Assembly: GCA_009602735.1 (NCBI GenBank)
Contig: WELA01001462.1
Span: 505,914 to 569,913 of the forward strand
Direction: 5' to 3'
From: Mesotaenium endlicherianum
Taxonomy: Eukaryota; Streptophyta; Zygnematophyceae; Zygnematales; Mesotaeniaceae
DNA length: 64,000 bases
The notes below the pieces were generated by a model. That model did not search any database. It had not been told where the DNA came from and was given only the letters and a program-made list of their open reading frames with translations. Both the position numbers and the translations under genes were made by a program. The stretch's first letter is position 1. Each line of letters starts with the position of its first letter. Below, piece after piece: positions 58,660-64,000 of this stretch.

Positions 58660-61600
58660 TCAATTTTTCCTCTTTCTTGTTCTTGCAGGCTGCCTCCAAG
58701 GGGTCTTCTGCTGCTTCTTGATGGTGGCAGGCTGCCTCCCTGAAGTCTTCGGGCTTCTAGTAGAGAGACTTGGGGCTGGTCCAAGATGGGGGTTGGCGGC
58801 ATGGAAGCGCTTCAACTTTCTCTGAACTTTGTCAAGGTAGTGCGCCGCCACCCAACTATTCTCCGAATCTGGATATCCTTTCCACTTGATCAAGTATTGC
58901 TGCTGTCTCCTGAAATTTCTCATAGCCACTATGTCTTCCACTTCGTACTCCAAATGATCATCCACTATTGTTGGGGCTGGTGGGGTTGTCACACGTCCTG
59001 GGAACTTGTTGTCGGGTTGCACATATGGCTTGAAGAGGGAAGCGTGGAATACGGGGTCGATGTGCATAGTCTGGGGAAGTTCTAGCTTGAAAGCAACGGG
59101 GTTGACTTGCTGGATAATCTTGAAGGGTCCCAAATACTTGGGAGAGAACTTGCTGCCGGCAGGCCTGTTGTTCAGGGAAATGTTCTTGGATGATAGTAAC
59201 ACGTTGTCACCCACTCTGTACGTAATTTCTCTTCTGGATCTGTTCGCCACTCTTGCTTGAGCATCTTGCGCGTGTTGTAGAGCTTTCTTCGCTGCTGTAA
59301 GGGCTGCTTCTAATGTCTCCATAAAATCTGTGGCTGCAGGTACTTCATCATGGCCAGCCGTGAAGCTCAGTGGCGTGGTCGGATGGAAGCCATAGTTGAG
59401 GAAGAATGGGGACTCTTGGGTAGAGGCCTGCGTAGTGTTGTTGTAGGCAAACTCGAGGGGGGTCAAGTACATGTCCCAGTCTTGCTCGAGGGTAGACACG
59501 TAGGCCTTTAGAGAGGTCTTTAGGGTACGATTCATACGCTCGGTTTGCCCATCTGATTGTGGGTGGTAGGCAGTAGACATATCCAGCGATGTACCCAAGT
59601 TCTTGAAGAGATTTTTCCAGAAATGGCTTGTGAATCTTGGATCTCTATCTGACACAATTCTTGATGGTAGTCCATGGAGTCGGAAGATGTTGTCAAAGAT
59701 GAGTCTTGCAAGTTGTGGTGCTGTAGCCTTAGTCGTCGTGGGAATAAAATGAGCCATCTTGGTAAGTCTGTCCACCGCCGTGAGTATTGCATTATGGCCT
59801 CGAGGTGTCACGGGCAAGTCCACGATAAGGTCCATTGAGATGTCCGTCCATTGTCTTTCGGGGATTGGTAGTGGTTGGAGGAGTCCTCCCGCCTTTTGCG
59901 ATGATGGCTTGATTCTTTGGCATGTGTCACAGCTCCTGCAGTACTCCTTGACTTGCTTAGACATGCCTGGCCAACAATAAGTCCTAGCTAGAACGCCCGT
60001 GGTCCTTAGGATTCCAAAGTGTCCTCCAAGAGGGTTGTCGTGTGCTTCTCGTAGAAGCAAGAGCCGGAGGTCTAAGTCATTAGGAACACATCTCTGGCCC
60101 GTATCTTGCCTCACCCAATAATTGCCTTCTTGCTTCTTGCATGGGTCCAAGGCTGCTTCTCCGTTCTTGTAGTAAGGGTCTCTTTCATAGGCGGCTGAAA
60201 ATCGAGCTTCCAGATCTGTCTTCAGGGATACCATCACTGCATTTAATTGCAGTCTTGAGAGGGGGTCAGCCGGGTTTGTCTTGCCGGGCTGGTACTGAAT
60301 CGTGATGTTGTATTGTTGCAAGTATCCGCTCCATCTTGCTTGTCTCCTTGAGAGATACGGCTGCGTTTGGAGGTGCTTTAACGCCTCGTGGTCCGTGGTG
60401 ACCAGTACTTTGCGTCCTTCAACGTAGCAGCGCCAAACCTTCAAGGCATGTACAATCGCCAATGCCTCTCGCTCCGTGGTTGTATAATTTTGCTCGGCTG
60501 GATTTAGCTTCCTTGACTCGTAGGCGATGGGCTGCAGTCCCTTGCCTTGGTCTTGAAGCAGGATTGCTCCTATTGCATAGGAAGATGCATCGGTGATGAC
60601 GTGGAAGGGCCAATCTGGGTTTGGACTTGGGAGTGTGAGCACCGGGGATGTGGTCAATCTTCGCTTTAACTCTTGAAATGCCTCTTCCTCTTTCTCGGTC
60701 CATGTATATAGCCTGTCCTTCTTGAGTAGATCTGTCAGGGGGGCTGCTATGTGCGAGAAGCCTTGGATGAATTTTCTGTACCAATTGGCAAATCCCAAGA
60801 ATGACTGGAGTTCTTTCTTGGTCGTGGGGGTTGGCCATTCCTCCACCACCGTGGTCTTCTTGGGGTCTATCTTGATGCCATCAGCAGTCACGTGGAGACC
60901 TAGGAACTCCACTTCTTGTTTGGCAAACTCGCATTTTGACTCCTTCGCAAACAGCTTGTTTTGCTTCAATACTTCAAGGACTTCTTTCAAGTGTCTCGCA
61001 TGCTCTTCAAGGGTCTTGCTGTAGATAAGGATGTCATCGATGAATACCACCACAAATCTGTCCAACATGGGCTGAAATATGGTGTTCATCATAGTCATGA
61101 AAGTTGCTGGCGCGTTGGTGAGTCCAAATGGCAGGACCATGAACTCAAAATGTCCATATCTTGTCCTGAATGCCGTCTTCTCTATGTCCGGTTCTGCGAT
61201 GCGAATCTGGTGGTAGCCGCTCCGTAAGTCAATCTTCGTGAAGTACTTGGCTCCAACCAGCCGGTCCATGAGCTCATCCATGCGCGGCAGCGGGTATCGA
61301 TTCTTGATGGTGATCTTGTTGAGGGCGCGATAGTCCACACACATCCTCAAGGTACCATCTTTCTTCTTGACAAATAGCACCGGGGCTCCAAATGGCGACT
61401 TGCTAGGTCGAATGAAGCCATGCTCCAGTAGCTCCTTGATTTGCTTCTTGACTTCGTCTAGCTCCGTGTATGACATTTTGAACGTAGGCCGAGAGATGGG
61501 CTTGCTTCCGGGCTCCAACTCTATCTTGTGGTCTACGAATCTTTTGGGGGGTAGGCCCTTGGGCAATTCCGGGGAGAACACTTCTTTGTAGTCCTCTAAG

Positions 61601-62325
61601 ACTTCTTGTATCTCCTTGGGAACGGGGCTGCCTTCTTGACTCTCGATGTCTTTCTTGATGTCTTTTGGCGTGATCAAGGCCAAAAGAAGCTCGTGTCCCT
61701 TCCTCACAAGTCTCTTGAGTTGGAGGGCGGACAATAGTATCTCGTGTGCCGGCTTCTGGATGTCTTGGGTCTGGATATTCTGGATTGCGCGCAAAATACA
61801 GATTCTTGAAGTGATGTCATTCTTGATCTTGATAGTACCGGTCCTCCAATCAACTTGGGGGTTGTGCTTGGTCAACCAAGGCGTCCCTAGGATGACGTCG
61901 TACTTGCCCAATTGCATGGGGGAGAACACTACTCTATCCTTGAAGGACTTGATAGAGAGTGCCAAGGGGTACGTCTTCTTGGAAGGGGTAGTATAGGAGA
62001 ATCCATCGGGCATCATAATCTCCTCGTCGTGGTCAAGAGTTCGCATAGTAATACCGTGCTTGGTGGCAAAATCTGCAGCAATGAAGTTGCCTTGAGCTCC
62101 GCTATCCACCAAGATGTGGACCTTCTCTCCTCCAAGGTAACCTCTCAAACTCATTGGGGCTGGAACGTCGTCTTCAACGGGGGTCTCCACCTCACTTGGC
62201 GTGTTGCCTTCTCGTGAAGTGGGTCTTGGGGTGGTAGGCTCCTGGCCTACCGGCGCTGTCCGTTTTTTGACAACTTTTTGGGGCATGAAAGTGCACGATG
62301 GCCCTTTTCCTTGCAATAAAAGCAT
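58660..62325 (-). CDS. Pol of C2: protease, RT, RNase H, integrase, chromodomain
   Basis: A single 1221-codon frame. Protease [10 protein letters not shown] (about residues 74-83). Reverse transcriptase [20 protein letters not shown], then [13 protein letters not shown] (about 320-490). RNase [17 protein letters not shown] and [18 protein letters not shown] (about 565-680). Integrase zinc finger ([23 protein letters not shown]), core [42 protein letters not shown] (about 750-960). Chromodomain [19 protein letters not shown] then [13 protein letters not shown] (about 1115-1165), and a basic tail ARTRKRKN. The length suits a chromovirus pol. The frame overlaps the end of gag by 79 bp in a different (-1) register, as in elements that make Gag-Pol by frameshifting. 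The catalytic motifs are as in the family. Confidence 0.95.
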   Translation of the reverse strand: MLLLQGKGPSCTFMPQKVVKKRTAPVGQEPTTPRPTSREGNTPSEVETPVEDDVPAPMSLRGYLGGEKVHILVDSGAQGNFIAADFATKHGITMRTLDHDEEIMMPDGFSYTTPSKKTYPLALSIKSFKDRVVFSPMQLGKYDVILGTPWLTKHNPQVDWRTGTIKIKNDITSRICILRAIQNIQTQDIQKPAHEILLSALQLKRLVRKGHELLLALITPKDIKKDIESQEGSPVPKEIQEVLEDYKEVFSPELPKGLPPKRFVDHKIELEPGSKPISRPTFKMSYTELDEVKKQIKELLEHGFIRPSKSPFGAPVLFVKKKDGTLRMCVDYRALNKITIKNRYPLPRMDELMDRLVGAKYFTKIDLRSGYHQIRIAEPDIEKTAFRTRYGHFEFMVLPFGLTNAPATFMTMMNTIFQPMLDRFVVVFIDDILIYSKTLEEHARHLKEVLEVLKQNKLFAKESKCEFAKQEVEFLGLHVTADGIKIDPKKTTVVEEWPTPTTKKELQSFLGFANWYRKFIQGFSHIAAPLTDLLKKDRLYTWTEKEEEAFQELKRRLTTSPVLTLPSPNPDWPFHVITDASSYAIGAILLQDQGKGLQPIAYESRKLNPAEQNYTTTEREALAIVHALKVWRCYVEGRKVLVTTDHEALKHLQTQPYLSRRQARWSGYLQQYNITIQYQPGKTNPADPLSRLQLNAVMVSLKTDLEARFSAAYERDPYYKNGEAALDPCKKQEGNYWVRQDTGQRCVPNDLDLRLLLLREAHDNPLGGHFGILRTTGVLARTYCWPGMSKQVKEYCRSCDTCQRIKPSSQKAGGLLQPLPIPERQWTDISMDLIVDLPVTPRGHNAILTAVDRLTKMAHFIPTTTKATAPQLARLIFDNIFRLHGLPSRIVSDRDPRFTSHFWKNLFKNLGTSLDMSTAYHPQSDGQTERMNRTLKTSLKAYVSTLEQDWDMYLTPLEFAYNNTTQASTQESPFFLNYGFHPTTPLSFTAGHDEVPAATDFMETLEAALTAAKKALQHAQDAQARVANRSRREITYRVGDNVLLSSKNISLNNRPAGSKFSPKYLGPFKIIQQVNPVAFKLELPQTMHIDPVFHASLFKPYVQPDNKFPGRVTTPPAPTIVDDHLEYEVEDIVAMRNFRRQQQYLIKWKGYPDSENSWVAAHYLDKVQRKLKRFHAANPHLGPAPSLSTRSPKTSGRQPATIKKQQKTPWRQPARTRKRKN

Positions 62326-63527
62326 AGTCCAGCCGTCATGAGAGCTTCTTTTTCAGCCGGGGAGAGTCTTGCTTTCACTCCTTGCTGGTTTCTTGCATCA
62401 TAAGTGTCATTGGAGGGTCTTCCACTCTTCCGGGCAGCCGCGGGGTCCCTTTTAATAACTCCGATTTCCATGGGTGTGGGTCCAGATTCGGATGTGGAAG
62501 GGGCTGCGTACACCCGCGTCGTCGGTACCCGTGAAGATGAAGGCACGGAGTGCTTGAAATCCAAGGTATCCACCTTTTGGGCCACTTCAATGATCTTTGA
62601 GAAGTCCGTCAAGTCGCGTAACTCCACTTCCTTTGCCACCTTGGGTTTGAGGCCAAAGATGTAGCGGTCAATCTTCTCCTCGAGAGACATGTTGGGGATC
62701 TCAAGAGTGAGGGCGTGAAATCTGGATGTATACTCTTGAACGGACGTCGTTTGCTTGAGATGGTGGAGCTTTCCTCGGGCAATCTTCTCCGCATTGATGG
62801 GCATGAATTGCTTCTTGAGGGCCTCACGAAAATCTGCCCATCTTGCATATGATGGTGGGGGCTCTTGGCCGAGCATGGGGTGCGCCATAGCTTGATATAT
62901 AGCCGCTTGATAGTTACGCCACCATGATGTTGCTGCTCCTCTAAGTAAGGTAACGGCAAAGGGAACGTAGTCCTCCTCGGGTACTTCAAGGAATGCGAGG
63001 TACGTCTCCACTTGGTAGAGCCATAAATTCAGGTTGGCACCTTTCCCGGGGTTGAAAGTGTCGGGTTTGCCGGGCTTGATGAGTTTCCTTGCTCTCGTTG
63101 GCTCTTGTGGAGGCGCTTGAGCCGGGGCTGGATTTTGAGCATTGCTCGCAATAGGGGCAACCATGGCAGCCATAGCTTCTCTTGACGCTTGCACGGTTGC
63201 TTCATAGGTGGCCAAGCCCACTTGGTTGTGGACGGTCATTAGGAAGGCTGCCCACTCATTTGCGGGAACTCCTTGTGGTGGGGTCAACTTTGCTATAGCG
63301 GCTGCCACGGGATTTGACGGTGCTCCTCCTTGTGGTGCTTCTTGTTGTTGGAGATTTCCTTGAGTAGGCTCTCCCATCGACGCTGGAGGAGGGTGTGCTC
63401 CTCCTTGTGGTGCTTCTTGTTGTTGCAGATTTTCTTGAGTGGGCTCTCCCATCGGCGCTGGAGGAGGGTGTCTTGGAGAGGAAGGGCTTCCTTCGAAAGC
63501 TTGCTGTTGGTCTTGAGGATCGGCCAT
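62247..63527 (-). CDS. Gag of C2
   Basis: 426 residues starting [13 protein letters not shown], 37 bp from the LTR. It has the doubled [19 protein letters not shown] repeat, capsid-like domain (about 150-290) and one CCHC knuckle ([14 protein letters not shown]). It differs from the C1 gag at only a few residues. It would make the particle shell and package RNA. Confidence 0.95.
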   Translation of the reverse strand: MADPQDQQQAFEGSPSSPRHPPPAPMGEPTQENLQQQEAPQGGAHPPPASMGEPTQGNLQQQEAPQGGAPSNPVAAAIAKLTPPQGVPANEWAAFLMTVHNQVGLATYEATVQASREAMAAMVAPIASNAQNPAPAQAPPQEPTRARKLIKPGKPDTFNPGKGANLNLWLYQVETYLAFLEVPEEDYVPFAVTLLRGAATSWWRNYQAAIYQAMAHPMLGQEPPPSYARWADFREALKKQFMPINAEKIARGKLHHLKQTTSVQEYTSRFHALTLEIPNMSLEEKIDRYIFGLKPKVAKEVELRDLTDFSKIIEVAQKVDTLDFKHSVPSSSRVPTTRVYAAPSTSESGPTPMEIGVIKRDPAAARKSGRPSNDTYDARNQQGVKARLSPAEKEALMTAGLCFYCKEKGHRALSCPKKLSKNGQRR

Positions 63528-63564
63528 CTTCTTGTGCTACCAAAGTGCCTAGCTCCGATACCAC

Positions 63565-64000
63565 TGTAGTGAAACAGATAGATAAAGTACTTAGTAAAAC
63601 AGAATACTTTATCTATTCAAGACAAGGATCTTTGAACACAAGTGGTAGCTTCTTGAAAGAGAGATGGCTTCTTGAAAGTTAATATATTTCTGGATTTTGG
63701 CAAGTACAAGAGTGATTCTGGAATGTCTTTCTATGTTCTAGCTCTTGTTTATATACTTGCTACATAAGTAATTTCTAGGAAGGTGTATGTTGATGTGTTG
63801 GCACCCAACACATCCCAAAACTTGCCACCTCTTTCTAGAATAATGTACACATGTCCTTTTGACCTAAAAATGGCACATTTGACTTTTGCCACATGGAGTT
63901 CTTCTAGGTCTTTTCTCTAACTTCGAAAATGCCTTGGAAGGTTCAAAGGACATGAACCAAGTTACTAGAGTACCTATTCACACTTGACTCCACACAATAC
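63565..64000 (-). repeat. 5' LTR of C2 (partial)
   Basis: The first 436 bp from the primer-site side; three differences from the 3' LTR (two adjacent at 63719-63725 and one near 63911). About 70 bp are off the window. Confidence 0.95.

Larger units (their letters stand above)
57388..64000 (-). mobile_element. C2: family C chromovirus, looks whole, runs off right edge
   Basis: The 3' LTR is 57388-57891; the 5' LTR starts at 63565 and leaves the window after 436 bp. Both reading frames are open: gag 62247-63527 and pol 58660-62325. Primer site at 63552-63563, purine tract beside 57892. The two LTRs differ at 3 positions over the 436 bp that can be compared, so insertion is recent. It went into the gag of A4; the outer five bases are GTTCT (57383-57387), and the partner should follow about 70 bp beyond the window. 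Confidence 0.95.

Noticed and set aside
1-64000. CRISPR arrays, bacterial operons, rRNA genes
   Set aside because: None seen; the repeats are LTRs and short tandem units, and introns and LTR elements show the DNA is eukaryotic.

Overview
The window is repeat-dense eukaryotic nuclear DNA. It is dominated by LTR retrotransposons of the Ty3/gypsy chromovirus type (integrase with a C-terminal chromodomain, primer sites of the TGGTATC.GAGC initiator-Met-tRNA type usual in green plants). A piggyBac-like DNA transposon and two decayed host F-box/LRR-like genes are also present. The plant-type primer sites, GT..AG introns and the rarity of piggyBac in land plants suggest a streptophyte with a large repeat-rich genome, perhaps a charophyte alga. 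The species guess is inference only.

Elements are labelled here by LTR family. Family A: LTR about 0.72-0.81 kb, TGTAATGAATC...GATTCATTTCA. Family B: LTR about 0.94 kb. Family C: LTR about 0.50 kb, TGTAGTGATTTGAG...TACTACA. D is a non-autonomous relative of A. E is the piggyBac-like element. F is known only as a solo LTR. G is a GC-rich segment with a lone retropepsin-like reading frame.

Layout. 1-1975: 5' end of A1 (minus) with an open gag. 1976-4929: GC-rich segment G, split by a solo C LTR at 4222-4724. 4930-25486: fossil A2 (plus), which is the host of D1 (5850-11481, minus) and of E (12974-24035); E in turn holds B (16372-23283, plus). 25487-34249: A3 (minus), sitting in A2 and ending in a cut LTR. 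34250-35560: tail of an unrecognised plus-strand host gene. 35560-50020: a tandem duplication carrying two copies of an F-box/LRR-like gene (minus). Copy 1 holds the full-length element C1 (36013-42724) in a probable intron. Copy 2 holds two solo LTRs (46703-47408 and 48540-49346). 50020-51629: little recognisable. 51630-57387: A4 (minus), cut by C2 (57388 to beyond 64000, minus). C2 looks whole in what is visible and is the youngest element here.

Most insertions are pinned by 5-bp target duplications read directly from the sequence: AGCCG, AAGAC, AGAAG and ACCGC are perfect; GATTT/AATTT and TCTTG/TTTTG have one mismatch. E is flanked by TTAA/TCAA. The most interesting signals are a non-env accessory coding region with its own leader and a GTGACAG box array in family A, the non-autonomous partner D, an antisense tRNA-like A/B-box module in the B LTRs, the piggyBac-like element, and an in-frame TAG shared by both F-box-like copies.
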